Assembly: GCF_900111445.1 (NCBI RefSeq)
Contig: NZ_FOHE01000008.1
Coordinates: 62,001-126,000, forward strand
Direction of reading: 5' to 3'
Length of the DNA: 64,000 bases
Origin: Oceanobacillus limi
GTDB taxonomy: Bacteria > Bacillota > Bacilli > Bacillales > Amphibacillaceae
The first letter of the stretch is position 1. Each line of letters opens with the position of its first letter. This document shows positions 48,870 through 58,677 of this stretch, one piece after another. Below the pieces are notes generated by a model, which did no database searches, was not told the origin of the DNA, and worked only from the letters and a program-made list of their open reading frames with translations. The translations under genes were made by a program, and so were the position numbers.

Positions 48870-49922
48870 ATGTTAGGTTGGATGGGAAAATTTAGAGCTT
48901 TGTTTTTGTTAAGCTCATTGGCACTAGTATTATCTGGCTGTGGTAAAGAAAATTTAACAGCTTTAGTACCAAAGGGGTATGGTGCTGAATCTTCATTAGA
49001 TTTAATTATTTTAACAACCGTTATTATGTTATTTGTTTTTGCGGTAGTTATGGTTATTTATGTGATCGCACTTGTACGTTTTCGTAAAAAGAAAGGTCAA
49101 GAAGATTACATACCAAAACAAGTTGAAGGAAATCACACATTAGAAACAATATGGACTGTGATTCCGATTCTCCTATTAATCATCATTGCAGTTCCTACTG
49201 TAATAGCTACATTTGATTTGGCAGATGATGCAGGTGCAGAGGACGCTATTAATGTAAATGTAACTGGTAATCAGTATTGGTGGCATTTTGATTATGCAGG
49301 AGAAGAAATTCAAACGAGTCAGGATCTATACATCCCGGTTGGTGAGAGAGTGTATTTAAACATGCTATCGTCAGACGTTATCCATTCATTATGGGTACCT
49401 TCGTTATCGGGTAAAATGGATGTTAACCCTGAGAACGAGAACACAATGTACATTGAAGCATATGAAGAAGGCGTATATTGGGGAAAATGTGCTGAATTCT
49501 GTGGACCTTCTCACTCATTGATGGACTTTAAAGTAGTAGTTGTTAGTCCGGAAGAATATGAGGAATGGGTTGCAGATATGCAAAATGTTGATCCTGAAGA
49601 ACCAGCAGATAGTGAAATAGTTGAAGATGGTCAGCAATTATTTGAAGAAAATAACTGTATGGCATGTCATGCAATTGGTTCATCACCAGTGGCGACAGGA
49701 CCAAACTTAACAAACTTCGGGGATCGTTCACGTTTAGCTGGAATTGAAGATCTATCAAAAGATAATTTAGTAAAATGGTTAAAAAACCCTGAGTTAATTA
49801 AACCAGGAAATAAAATGACTGGTAAATATCCTACTCTTTCAGATGAAGATGCGGATAAATTAGCAGATTATTTACTGCAATTACAGCCTTCAGATATAAC
49901 TCCTGATAGCGCTGGTAACTAA
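48870..49922 (+). CDS. ctaC: Cytochrome caa3 oxidase subunit II, CtaC
   Basis: 350 aa. Lipobox LSGC (Cys24), two membrane helices, a CuA domain with the metal loop CAEFCGPSHSLMDF, and a C-terminal cytochrome c domain (CMACH, Met ligand in GNKMTG). The fused heme c makes this the caa3-type oxidase that accepts electrons from cytochrome c. Confidence 0.96.
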   Translation: MLGWMGKFRALFLLSSLALVLSGCGKENLTALVPKGYGAESSLDLIILTTVIMLFVFAVVMVIYVIALVRFRKKKGQEDYIPKQVEGNHTLETIWTVIPILLLIIIAVPTVIATFDLADDAGAEDAINVNVTGNQYWWHFDYAGEEIQTSQDLYIPVGERVYLNMLSSDVIHSLWVPSLSGKMDVNPENENTMYIEAYEEGVYWGKCAEFCGPSHSLMDFKVVVVSPEEYEEWVADMQNVDPEEPADSEIVEDGQQLFEENNCMACHAIGSSPVATGPNLTNFGDRSRLAGIEDLSKDNLVKWLKNPELIKPGNKMTGKYPTLSDEDADKLADYLLQLQPSDITPDSAGN

Positions 49923-49963
49923 TAAAAAATAGGGATGGAAGACGTAAAAGGGAGGTTTATCTT

Positions 49964-51814
49964 GTGAGTATAGCTACTCAGAACAAAGGCTTCGCTGCCG
50001 TGTTATGGGACTACTTGACTACAGTTGACCACAAAAAAATTGGTAAATTGTATTTGTATGCAGGTGGTTTGTTTTTCCTACTCGGTGGGCTAGAAGCAAT
50101 GATTATCCGTATACAATTAATCGAACCTGAAAATGACTTTATAACAGCAGGTTTATATAATGAAATGATTACAATGCATGGTACAACCATGATATTCTTG
50201 GCAGCCATGCCGTTACTACTTGGCTTAATGAATGCGATTATGCCATTACAAATAGGTGCTCGTGATGTTGCATTTCCATTTTTAAATTCATTAGGTTTTT
50301 GGATGTTCTTATTTGGTGGAATTATGTTAAACGTTAGTTGGTTTACTGGTGGAGCACCTGATGCAGGGTGGACAGCTTATTCACCATTATCAACCACCTC
50401 ACCAGGTCATGGTGTAGACTATTATATTATGGGTCTTCAGTTATCGGGTGCAGGTACACTAATGGGTGGTATTAACTTTCTAGTTACGATCGTAAATATG
50501 CGTGCACCAGGTATGACGTATATGCGTATGCCATTATTCACATGGACAACATTTGTGATTAGTGTGTTAATTTTATTTGCGTTCCCGGCATTAACAGTAG
50601 GTCTTTTCCTATTAATGTTTGATCGTATGTTTGGAGCTGCATTCTTTGATGTTGCCTTAGGTGGTAACTCAATTATTTGGCAGCATATCTTTTGGATTTT
50701 TGGTCATCCAGAGGTTTATATTTTGGTTCTGCCAGCATTTGGAATATTTAGTGATATATTCTCAACTTTTTCTAAGAAAAGATTGTTTGGTTATACGGCA
50801 ATGGTATTTGCAACCGTATTAATTGCATTCTTAGGATTCATGGTATGGGCTCACCACATGTTTACAGTTGGTATGGGACCTGTAGCAAACTCTATATTCG
50901 CAATTGCAACAATGGCAATTGCAGTACCAACAGGTATAAAAATCTTTAACTGGCTACTAACTTTATGGGGTGGACAGATCACAATAAATTCTGCCATGCT
51001 ATGGGCATTAGGATTTATTCCAACCTTTACACTTGGTGGTATGACTGGAGTAATGGTTGCAGCATCAGTTGCCGACTATCAGTACCATGATACGTACTTT
51101 GTAGTGGCCCATTTCCACTATGTAATCGTTGGTGGGGTAGTATTCGGTATTCTTGCAGGTTGTCATTATTGGTGGCCGAAGATTTTCGGACGTATCCTAC
51201 ATGAAGGAATGGGTAAATTAACATTCTGGACATTCTTTATAGGTTTCCATTTAACTTTCTTTATCCAACATTTCCTAGGGCTAATGGGGATGCCACGTCG
51301 TTATTGGGTATTCCTTGAAGACCAAGGGTTAGATACTGGAAACTTTATCAGTACAATTGGAGCTTTCTTCATGGCATTTGGTGTTATTGTATTTTTAATC
51401 AATGCAATCTACACCGCTATTAAAGGGGAAAAAGCACCAGCTGATCCATGGGGAGGACGTACATTAGAATGGGCTATCGCCTCACCACCACCATATTATA
51501 ACTTTAAACAATTACCATTAGTACGTGGGTTAGATCCTTTATGGATTGAAAAAGTAGAAGGTAAAGGAAAAATGACTCCAGCAGAGCCTTTAGGTGATGT
51601 ACACATGCCAAATGGATCGTTTATTCCATTTGTTATGTCACTAGGTTTCTTTATCGCAAGTTTTGGTTTCATTTATCATGCAACTCATGATGTTGCCTAC
51701 CTCTTCTTATTTGGTGGAATGGCAATTGGTCTTGGTAGTATGTTAGTGAGGTCTCTTAAGGATGATCACGGCTACCATATTACGAAAGAAGAACTTGAAA
51801 GGGAGGCTGACTAA
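49964..51814 (+). CDS. ctaD: Cytochrome caa3 oxidase subunit I, CtaD
   Basis: 616 aa, GTG start after GGGAGG. Heme-copper oxidase core: MHGTTMIF (low-spin heme His), WIFGHPEVYI with the His-Tyr pair, WAHHMFTVGM copper His, and HFHYVIVGG (heme ligands). Catalyses oxygen reduction and proton pumping. Confidence 0.97.
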   Translation: MSIATQNKGFAAVLWDYLTTVDHKKIGKLYLYAGGLFFLLGGLEAMIIRIQLIEPENDFITAGLYNEMITMHGTTMIFLAAMPLLLGLMNAIMPLQIGARDVAFPFLNSLGFWMFLFGGIMLNVSWFTGGAPDAGWTAYSPLSTTSPGHGVDYYIMGLQLSGAGTLMGGINFLVTIVNMRAPGMTYMRMPLFTWTTFVISVLILFAFPALTVGLFLLMFDRMFGAAFFDVALGGNSIIWQHIFWIFGHPEVYILVLPAFGIFSDIFSTFSKKRLFGYTAMVFATVLIAFLGFMVWAHHMFTVGMGPVANSIFAIATMAIAVPTGIKIFNWLLTLWGGQITINSAMLWALGFIPTFTLGGMTGVMVAASVADYQYHDTYFVVAHFHYVIVGGVVFGILAGCHYWWPKIFGRILHEGMGKLTFWTFFIGFHLTFFIQHFLGLMGMPRRYWVFLEDQGLDTGNFISTIGAFFMAFGVIVFLINAIYTAIKGEKAPADPWGGRTLEWAIASPPPYYNFKQLPLVRGLDPLWIEKVEGKGKMTPAEPLGDVHMPNGSFIPFVMSLGFFIASFGFIYHATHDVAYLFLFGGMAIGLGSMLVRSLKDDHGYHITKEELEREAD

Positions 51815-51815
51815 T

Positions 51816-52439
51816 ATGAGTCACGATCATTCCTTAAATCCGGAAACAATGCCTCATAACCCAGAAAAAGCAACTCTAGAAGGGAAAAATAAATTCCTTG
51901 GTTTGTGGTTCTTTCTAGGTGGAGAGACGGTTCTTTTTGCAAGTTTATTTGGAACGTATTTAGCATTGAAAAATTCAACTGCTGGCGGTCCTTCATCAGA
52001 GGAATTGTTTGGGTTAGAATTAGTTTTCATTATGACAATGTTGCTATTGACTAGTTCTTTAACTAGTGTTTATGCAATGTATCATATGAAAAATAATGAC
52101 TTTAAGAAAATGCAATTGTGGTTAGGAATAACTGGCTTGCTCGGTCTTGCGTTCCTATCCCTTGAGATTTATGAGTTCTATCATTATATCCATGAATATG
52201 GTTTTACGTTCCGTTCATCTGCCTTTGGTTCAGCTTTCTATACACTAGTTGGATTTCATGGAGGGCACGTATTATTTGGACTTTGTTGGTTAACAGCAAT
52301 TATGGTTCGTAATGCCAAAAGAGGATTAAACCTATACAACGCTCCGAAATTTAATACTTTCAGTTTATATTGGCACTTTATTGATGTCGTATGGGTATTT
52401 ATTTTCACTGTTGTATACTTAATGGGGAAGGTGGGCTAA
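51816..52439 (+). CDS. ctaE: Cytochrome caa3 oxidase subunit III, CtaE
   Basis: 207 aa from ATG at 51816, one base after the ctaD stop, RBS GGGAGG in ctaD. Five membrane helices; FHGGHVLFGLCWL and YWHFIDVVWVFIFT are the subunit III marks. The upstream frame extension to 51762 lies inside ctaD and is rejected. Confidence 0.94.
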   Translation: MSHDHSLNPETMPHNPEKATLEGKNKFLGLWFFLGGETVLFASLFGTYLALKNSTAGGPSSEELFGLELVFIMTMLLLTSSLTSVYAMYHMKNNDFKKMQLWLGITGLLGLAFLSLEIYEFYHYIHEYGFTFRSSAFGSAFYTLVGFHGGHVLFGLCWLTAIMVRNAKRGLNLYNAPKFNTFSLYWHFIDVVWVFIFTVVYLMGKVG

Positions 52440-52442
52440 ATT

Positions 52443-52763
52443 ATGGCAAATAACACCAATACCGGGAATTTTGATTCGTTCCATAAACAAAAACATAAAG
52501 ATGAAATGGTAAAGCAACTAATTACTTTTGCGTTAATGATTGTATTTACTCTTATAGCCTTTGTAGTAGTACTGACAGGAGTAGATAAAATATTCGCTAT
52601 ACCACTATTGTTACTATTAGCAGTGGTTCAGGTTGCATTCCAATTTTATTATTTCATGCATATGAAAGATGCAGGCCATGAAATGCCATCCTTAATGATT
52701 TACGGAGGAATAGGAGCTGCTATAGTAACTATATTAGCTCTTACGTTAATCATTTGGTGGTAA
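52443..52763 (+). CDS. ctaF: Cytochrome caa3 oxidase subunit IV, CtaF
   Basis: 106 aa with three membrane helices and the subunit IV motif QVAFQFYYFMHMKD. Starts 3 bp after ctaE. A terminator ends the ctaBCDEF unit. Confidence 0.94.
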   Translation: MANNTNTGNFDSFHKQKHKDEMVKQLITFALMIVFTLIAFVVVLTGVDKIFAIPLLLLLAVVQVAFQFYYFMHMKDAGHEMPSLMIYGGIGAAIVTILALTLIIWW

Positions 52764-52768
52764 GATAG

Positions 52769-52800
52769 AAAAGATCAGGACAATTCCTGATCTTTTTCTT
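52769..52800 (+). terminator. Intrinsic terminator after ctaF
   Basis: Stem AAAGATCAGGA/TCCTGATCTTT with four-base loop and T-run. Confidence 0.9.
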
Positions 52801-52915
52801 TTAGCTAAGTCCTAGTTAGTTAGTTTTTTACGTAAAATGTCACATTTATAGCGTTTCCTCACTTGGAAAATACGTTATACTAAATTATATAAGTTTTTTT
52901 TGGAGGAAATTAACT

Positions 52916-53824
52916 ATGTGGTTAGAGTTACAAATATTTGGATTTCGTGCACTATGGAGTCCGTATTTTCTATTATTTGTTTTATCACTAGGAATTGCTT
53001 ATTTCTTAGTGACTGGACCTTTGCGACATAAATTTGGAGTAATTGAAAAACCAAGTGTGAAACAACAAGCTATTTTCTACACTGGTTTGCTCTTATTGTA
53101 TCTTGTTAAAGGGTCGCCTATTGATTTGCTTACACATATTATGCTAACAGCTCACATGATGCAAATGGCTGTTTACTTAATCATTTTTCCAATCCTTATG
53201 ATTAAAGGAATTCCTGCGTGGATTTGGGAAAAAGTAATTAAACTACCAATTATTTATCCTTTAATGCGGTTTTTAACCAAGCCATTAATAGCTATTCTAC
53301 TATTTAATGCGCTGTTTTCGATTTACCATATTCCTGCGGTTTTTAACTTTTCGAAGACATCACTAGTAGCCCATACATCAATTTCGATTATATTATTGAT
53401 AGCTGCTTTTATTGTGTTTTTCCCAATGATTTCGCCGGTTAAAGAATTGGATAAGTTAAAACCTTTATTAAAGATCTTTTATATATTTGGTAATAGTGTC
53501 TTAATTACTCCTGCTTGTGTACTCATTATTTTTTCAAATGTTCCATTATTTGAGGCGTACAGTGCTAGTGGTGCTTGGTTACAGGCATTAGCATTATGTG
53601 TGCCGGGAGACGTACTAAATGGTTTAACATTCACGCTGTCAGGACCAGAAATGTTCTCTCCGATGAGTACATTAGAAGATCAGCAACTTGGTGGTATTAT
53701 TATGAAAATCATCCAAGAAATAGCCTATGGTACGTTACTAGCTCAAATTTTTTATGGTTGGTTTAATGCAGAAAGTCATAAGATAGATCCATTACCGGTA
53801 GCAAATGCTACGGATTCTAATTAA
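52916..53824 (+). CDS. ctaG: Cytochrome c oxidase assembly factor CtaG (caa3 type)
   Basis: 302 aa, about seven to eight membrane helices, RBS TTGGAGG. Conserved LTAHMMQMAVYLIIFPI and YHIPAVFNF with His residues suited to copper. In B. subtilis CtaG is needed for caa3 activity and is thought to help form the copper centre. It is separated from ctaF by a terminator, so it has its own promoter. Confidence 0.92.
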   Translation: MWLELQIFGFRALWSPYFLLFVLSLGIAYFLVTGPLRHKFGVIEKPSVKQQAIFYTGLLLLYLVKGSPIDLLTHIMLTAHMMQMAVYLIIFPILMIKGIPAWIWEKVIKLPIIYPLMRFLTKPLIAILLFNALFSIYHIPAVFNFSKTSLVAHTSISIILLIAAFIVFFPMISPVKELDKLKPLLKIFYIFGNSVLITPACVLIIFSNVPLFEAYSASGAWLQALALCVPGDVLNGLTFTLSGPEMFSPMSTLEDQQLGGIIMKIIQEIAYGTLLAQIFYGWFNAESHKIDPLPVANATDSN

Positions 53825-53843
53825 GTAGTTATAAATTAAATAG

Positions 53844-53880
53844 AGTGGAAAACGAGGATAAGCTTATGTTTTCCACTTTT
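53844..53880 (+). terminator. Intrinsic terminator of ctaG
   Basis: Stem AGTGGAAAAC/GTTTTCCACT followed by TTT. Confidence 0.85.
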
Positions 53881-53924
53881 ACATAACGTATTTAGAAGCT
53901 TTTATGTAGAAAGGAAAATTAGTA

Positions 53925-54380
53925 ATGTATATACTACCGACAATAAGTACATTTTTTATTGTTCTCAGTGCAATTCTTGTGGCAATCGGATGGAGACTCA
54001 TTTCTAAAGGGAAAGCTAGTGCCCATAAAAAGGTTATGATATCAGCGGCGATAAGTGCCATCATATTTTTCATCATTTACGCATCTCGTACCATATTTAC
54101 TGGAAATACAAGCTTTGGTGGGCCAGATGAGATAAAGATTTATTATACGATCTTCCTTGTGTTTCATATTATTCTAGCTACAACGGGTGCTGTGTTTGGT
54201 ATTGTAACCTTAACACTAGCATTGAAAAGGAATATATCGAAGCATAGAAAGATCGGTCCTATTACAAGTATTATCTGGTTTTTCACTGCGATCACTGGTG
54301 TAGCTGTTTATTTACTATTATACGTATTGTTTGATGGTGGAGAGACAACGAGTTTAATAAAAGCAATATTAGGAACGTAA
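53925..54380 (+). CDS. ctaM: DUF420 membrane protein, CtaM-like
   Basis: 151 aa with four membrane helices (about 4-22, 36-54, 74-97, 112-134). His residues ASAHKKVM and FLVFHIILA are family marks. CtaM of Staphylococcus aureus is required for aa3-type quinol oxidase activity; its place beside ctaG suggests a role in oxidase maturation here. Named by family and context. Confidence 0.82.
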   Translation: MYILPTISTFFIVLSAILVAIGWRLISKGKASAHKKVMISAAISAIIFFIIYASRTIFTGNTSFGGPDEIKIYYTIFLVFHIILATTGAVFGIVTLTLALKRNISKHRKIGPITSIIWFFTAITGVAVYLLLYVLFDGGETTSLIKAILGT

Positions 54381-54416
54381 AAAGGTGTGAGGCTGAGGTC
54401 TCACACCTTTTTTTAA
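54381..54416. terminator. Bidirectional terminator
   Basis: Stem AAAAGGTGTGAG/CTCACACCTTTT between ctaM and the convergent permease gene. Confidence 0.92.
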
Positions 54417-54417
54417 T

Positions 54418-55485
54418 TTATATCTTTAAATTCCATTTGATAATTCCTGCTTCTTTAGCGGAGTTAAAGATTATAACAGCCATTGGACCTAATATAAATC
54501 CGAATAAGCCTAAGATTTGTAACCCTAAAAACATTGCTATTAGAGTTGCTAGAGGGGATAACCCAATATGTTTTCCCATAACCTTTGGTTCAACGGTTCT
54601 ACGAATGGCGAGTAGAATTATTGCCAGTACGGATAATTGTACTCCCATTGATATATCACCAGCTAAGAACATAAAAATAGCCCATGGACCTAATATGATA
54701 ATGGAGCCAATGATAGGTATTAAGTCTACTAACCAAATAATGATAGACATGACTAAAGCAATATCCGGCACAATCAGGAACAATCCGATTAGCGTAACAA
54801 TTAAAATTGGTATACTTACTAGAAACTGTGCTTTGAAAAAACCAACAACTACACTTTTTATGCGGTTCGTCATAAACGAAACCTTTTCAGCTGTTTGTAC
54901 GGTAAATAATTGATACGTTTGAGCAGTGAGTTTTGGCAATTCTAACATAAAAAGAAATAAAGCGATTAAGTATACAATGAAACTAATTAAGTATTGAGGA
55001 ATTGCCGCAAATGCTTTTGAAATATTTTCAATTGTTAATTTATCTTTTGCCGTATTTGTTAAGTCATTTACGTATCCTTGAATGCTTTCTGAGATCTCTT
55101 CAAAGAATTCTGGTGGCAAATCTTGCGTATAAATCTCTAACTTTTCTTCCCACTCTAGAATGATGACGTTGATTTGATTTACATAAGTTGGTACAGTTTC
55201 AACAAAATTTATAACTTGAGCTACTGCTTTTGTAACGAAAAATGTAGCAAGGAATCCAATTAACAATATGAAAAGTAAAAATACAACGAGAACAGAGTTT
55301 TTTCGACTAAATTTCAACCTACGTTGGACTAGCCTAACAGTTGGATTCAACGCTAAAGCTGTAATTAAAGCAATAACCAATGGAAGGGCAATTGGTAAAA
55401 TAAAATAAAGCGCTAATAGTAATAATAGAAGCACTACTGATAAAATGATAAATTTCCATTGACGTTTCGTAATTTTTAAGGACAA
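54418..55485 (-). CDS. AI-2E family / YtvI-like membrane permease
   Basis: 355 aa, TTG start. The AI-2E transporter fold: three N-terminal helices, an amphipathic soluble region (about 85-160), then five helices with LVDLIPIIGS and VEPKVMGKHIGLSPL, the conserved loop. Homologues include YtvI (sporulation), YueF and others; no precise role. The ribosome site AAAGGAG is 15 bases upstream, so the start is not certain. Confidence 0.82.
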   Translation of the reverse strand: MSLKITKRQWKFIILSVVLLLLLLALYFILPIALPLVIALITALALNPTVRLVQRRLKFSRKNSVLVVFLLFILLIGFLATFFVTKAVAQVINFVETVPTYVNQINVIILEWEEKLEIYTQDLPPEFFEEISESIQGYVNDLTNTAKDKLTIENISKAFAAIPQYLISFIVYLIALFLFMLELPKLTAQTYQLFTVQTAEKVSFMTNRIKSVVVGFFKAQFLVSIPILIVTLIGLFLIVPDIALVMSIIIWLVDLIPIIGSIIILGPWAIFMFLAGDISMGVQLSVLAIILLAIRRTVEPKVMGKHIGLSPLATLIAMFLGLQILGLFGFILGPMAVIIFNSAKEAGIIKWNLKI

Positions 55486-55605
55486 AAGACGTGAAGTCTC
55501 CTTTCAAAAAACACTAAATTTCAGAATACATTCCTATTCAAAATATAGCACGTAATCCCGATTTTGAACAGATTTTTTTCCTTTTATACATTTGCAATAT
55601 GAAAA

Positions 55606-55632
55606 GCCAACAGCTAGTAACTGGCTGTTGGC
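55606..55632 (-). terminator. Intrinsic terminator of yugN
   Basis: Perfect stem GCCAACAGC/GCTGTTGGC followed by TTTTC on the minus strand. Confidence 0.8.
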
Positions 55633-55666
55633 TGGTGTCTAAGGTATAAGTTGATTCTTTTAAGAG

Positions 55667-56032
55667 TTACTTTTCGTAATTAGTAAGTTCCTCTTTGACC
55701 TTTGCAACAAGTTTATGTGCACGTTCTACAAGATTTTCAGGGAAGTTTTCTTCTTCACCATATTCAACACCATGAGGGTAATAATGTTTACCTAGTAATG
55801 GTGTTAATAACTTAATAACGGCATTTCCTCTATCAACATCGCCTTCAACAGCATATCCTTGAATTCGAATATAATATGTAACATTTTTTTCTTTTGAACC
55901 TATTTTATAATCATATGTAACTCGTTCATAATCCCATTGACCAGCACGGATAAATGCATGTTTTCCCATAATATGATCAAGTGGCTTTAAATCCATAACT
56001 GTATCTTCAATTCCTAAGTTTTCTAGCTTCAT
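55667..56032 (-). CDS. YugN-like family protein
   Basis: 121 aa from ATG at 56032. Beta-rich protein with AGQWDYERVTYDYK, YYIRIQGYAVEGDVD and HYYPHGVEYG, matching the YugN family of unknown function. Not at this place in B. subtilis, where ylbA/ylbB occur between ctaG and ylbC. Confidence 0.83.
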   Translation of the reverse strand: MKLENLGIEDTVMDLKPLDHIMGKHAFIRAGQWDYERVTYDYKIGSKEKNVTYYIRIQGYAVEGDVDRGNAVIKLLTPLLGKHYYPHGVEYGEEENFPENLVERAHKLVAKVKEELTNYEK

Positions 56033-56256
56033 TTTCTCCACCTCACAAAATTATCATCACTAAAACTATAATAGTACGAATTCCACCAAGTTGCAACGGA
56101 AAAGGGAAAACATTTCCTACGATTTCCTATTGAGTTCATGAAATTGAAACAACTCTTTTCTAGTATAATTCAACCATTTTAGTATAACTATTAAGAATGT
56201 AATTGAACTCTAATACATATAGTAGTTATATCATAATAGGAGAAGGGGAAAGAAAC

Positions 56257-57327
56257 ATGCGAACTTTAGTTCACGTATTGGTTGTCGTATTTTTATTAAC
56301 GGTTGTAGCAATCCTTGGCTTTATGAAGGAGGCTGGATCAGCAGAAAAGGCTATAGATCATATTGCACTAGTCTTTCAAGATAAGAGTCTTGACTTGAAG
56401 CAAAAAAAGCTACCGGAGAAGCGGATTGCAGATCAAAAATTAGAAGGAGATCTATTTGATTGGATTGGCAAAAAACCAGAGGAACTGGTAGAAAAATACG
56501 GGGAGCCAATTCGAATAGATCCTAGTGCTTATACCTATGATTGGTGGGTTTACACCAATGAAGAAACTCACTTCATTCAATTTGGAGTTGCAGAAGGTGA
56601 AATTATTACAATTTATGCTACTGGGTTAGACTTGGAAATCGCTCCATTCTCGATAGGTGATTCCTATGATTTGGTAGATAAGGAGTTACCTTTTGAACAA
56701 GAAGTGACTTATACGAGTGGACCATCATCCTATACTTTTCAGCTTACGGACGAGGATTTACAGCATCGACCTTTAGCTAAAGTAACAAGTGATTTATTTA
56801 TTCAAACTTATTTCGATTCTTTTACGGAACAATTATCTTCTATACGAATTATGAAAGGGGATGTTCTCCTACAACACCACCCATATGCTATGGAATACCG
56901 AGGGGAGATACCAAGTTCTCCAAATCCAAGTGAGGAGAAATGGGCGGATATTGAACATGGGATGGAGCAACAGGTGTTTGAAATATCAAACGTGATACGA
57001 AATTATTTTAATAAGTCACAACTGAAATGGGACGACAAGGTACGTGAAGTTGCTTATAGCCACAGTAGGGATATGGCTGAGAATAATTATTTCTCTCATT
57101 ATGGTTTAAGTGGTGACGGATTAAAAGAACGACTTGCTGAAAATGAAGTGTATTACTTTGCAGCTGGTGAAAATATTGCCGCACAATATGTAGATGCACC
57201 TGCAGCTGTTCAAGGATGGTTAAATAGTGAAGGCCATCGGGAAGCGCTATTAAACAATAAATATACGCATTTAGGCGTTGGGGTGTATCGACTGTATTAC
57301 ACACAGAACTTTTTAACCAAGCCATAA
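56257..57327 (+). CDS. ylbC: CAP/SCP-family extracellular protein YlbC
   Basis: 356 aa from ATG at 56257 (GGAGAAGGGG upstream). N-terminal membrane anchor, a CAP-associated N-terminal domain (WIGKKPEELVEKYGEPIRIDPSAY) and a C-terminal SCP domain with YSHSRDMAENNYFSHYG, AGENIAAQ and GHREALLNN. It faces outward. The role of CAP proteins in bacilli is not established. Confidence 0.9.
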   Translation: MRTLVHVLVVVFLLTVVAILGFMKEAGSAEKAIDHIALVFQDKSLDLKQKKLPEKRIADQKLEGDLFDWIGKKPEELVEKYGEPIRIDPSAYTYDWWVYTNEETHFIQFGVAEGEIITIYATGLDLEIAPFSIGDSYDLVDKELPFEQEVTYTSGPSSYTFQLTDEDLQHRPLAKVTSDLFIQTYFDSFTEQLSSIRIMKGDVLLQHHPYAMEYRGEIPSSPNPSEEKWADIEHGMEQQVFEISNVIRNYFNKSQLKWDDKVREVAYSHSRDMAENNYFSHYGLSGDGLKERLAENEVYYFAAGENIAAQYVDAPAAVQGWLNSEGHREALLNNKYTHLGVGVYRLYYTQNFLTKP

Positions 57328-57474
57328 ACATCTTCAAATAAGTATGTTTAAAATTTCATTATACTTTCAGAAACGATTGGATAGATGCACAGTTAATATT
57401 TCTAAGCATACCCTAATTAAAGGATAAATTAGTAATTTCAGGCGATACCTGCAAAGAAAAATGGGGTGAATGAT

Positions 57475-57858
57475 GTGAGTAATGATTTGCATCCTAAAGT
57501 CGTTGCTTTTAAGAAGTTTATTAATGAACATCCAAAATTAAGGGAAGAAATTAGAAAAAGTGGTCGGTCGTGGCAGGAGTATTATGAAAAGTGGATATTA
57601 CTTGGTGAAGATGATCCACTTTGGGATAAGTTTGAGAAAGATAGTAATGAATCAGAGAAAAAATCAGGGAATAAATCAGAATTTTTTTCCCAGTTAATGA
57701 AATTAACAGAGAATGTGGATGTCGATAAAGTTCAAAAGCAAGTACATGAATTAAGTAGTACGGTAGCTACTTTACAAGAACTATTGGGGCAGTTTCAAGA
57801 CAAGAAAAAATCAAACCAGTATCAACAAAACCAGCCTTACCACTGGTTTAGGGATTGA
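57475..57858 (+). CDS. ylbD: YlbD putative spore-coat protein
   Basis: 127 aa from GTG at 57475; another GTG at 57466 overlaps the ribosome site. Conserved LHPKVVAFKKFINEHPKL and WQEYYEKWILLGEDDPLW match YlbD, reported in the spore coat of B. subtilis. Gln/Asn-rich C terminus. Confidence 0.85.
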   Translation: MSNDLHPKVVAFKKFINEHPKLREEIRKSGRSWQEYYEKWILLGEDDPLWDKFEKDSNESEKKSGNKSEFFSQLMKLTENVDVDKVQKQVHELSSTVATLQELLGQFQDKKKSNQYQQNQPYHWFRD

Positions 57859-57866
57859 TCCGTATT

Positions 57867-58100
57867 ATGAATAGCTCATGTTATAATTATTTAAAATCTC
57901 GACCAGAATTGCTGCAATTTGTACGAAGTAATCCGATGTGGTACCGTTATTTGACTAGAGATCCTAACAGGATTTATGAGATAGAAAAGGAAGCGAAACG
58001 GTTTTATGGTAAAACTTTTCCACAGCAAGTAGAAAAGATAAATAATGGAGTACAGATGGTTGGGATGTTTTTACAATTCGCAGAAACAATGAAAGATTAG
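57867..58100 (+). CDS. ylbE: YlbE family protein
   Basis: 77 aa from ATG at 57867; the frame opens at a TTG (57855) that overlaps ylbD by 4 nt and is an alternative start. Conserved YLKSRPELLQFVRSNPMWYRYLTRDP. The ribosome site is weak, suggesting coupling to ylbD. Function unknown. Confidence 0.82.
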   Translation: MNSSCYNYLKSRPELLQFVRSNPMWYRYLTRDPNRIYEIEKEAKRFYGKTFPQQVEKINNGVQMVGMFLQFAETMKD

Positions 58101-58160
58101 CCGTTTTCATTTTCACCGTATCAAATTAATGGTAAGATATAGGTGGAGGTGATACTACGT

Positions 58161-58610
58161 ATGATAGCTACACTTGAATATGTAGATATACTAGATCGAG
58201 CTGAGTTACTAGGAAATATGATCATACAATCGGAAGTTGTTGTTGCTTTTCAAAAAGCACGTAATGAACTTAATACCGATCCAGAAGCACAAAAGCTAAT
58301 TCGAGCTTTTAATGATATAAAAGAACAATACGAGGATGTACAGCGTTTTGGGAGATACCATCCTGATTATAATGAGATTATGAAGAAGGTCCGTACCACC
58401 AAGCGTGAGATGGATATGCATGAAAAGGTTGCAACCTATAAAATAGCTGAACGAAATCTACAGCGGTTACTGGATGAAATTAGTGAGCACATTGCACATA
58501 GTGTAAGTAAGGATATAAAAGTTCCTAAGGACGGAGCAGCATTATCCGATAGCGGGTGTGGCTGCGGTAGTGGAGGTAGCTGTGGCTGTGGAGGGAGTAA
58601 GGCTTCCTAA
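58161..58610 (+). CDS. ylbF: YlbF/RicF, RNase Y-associated Y-complex subunit
   Basis: 149 aa from ATG at 58161, RBS GTGGAGGTG. Helical YlbF/YmcA domain (DILDRAELLGNMIIQSEV, FNDIKEQYEDVQ), then a C-terminal tail with five Cys (GCGCGSGGSCGCGG). In B. subtilis RicF forms with RicA and RicT an Fe-S-containing complex controlling RNase Y specificity, competence and sporulation; the Cys tail is the likely Fe-S ligand source. Partners RicA and RicT are not in the window. Confidence 0.9.
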   Translation: MIATLEYVDILDRAELLGNMIIQSEVVVAFQKARNELNTDPEAQKLIRAFNDIKEQYEDVQRFGRYHPDYNEIMKKVRTTKREMDMHEKVATYKIAERNLQRLLDEISEHIAHSVSKDIKVPKDGAALSDSGCGCGSGGSCGCGGSKAS

Positions 58611-58677
58611 GCAACTTATTAAGGCATCACTCTTTTTGGAATATTACTGATATTAACGGTGGAAGCGAGGAGGCATA

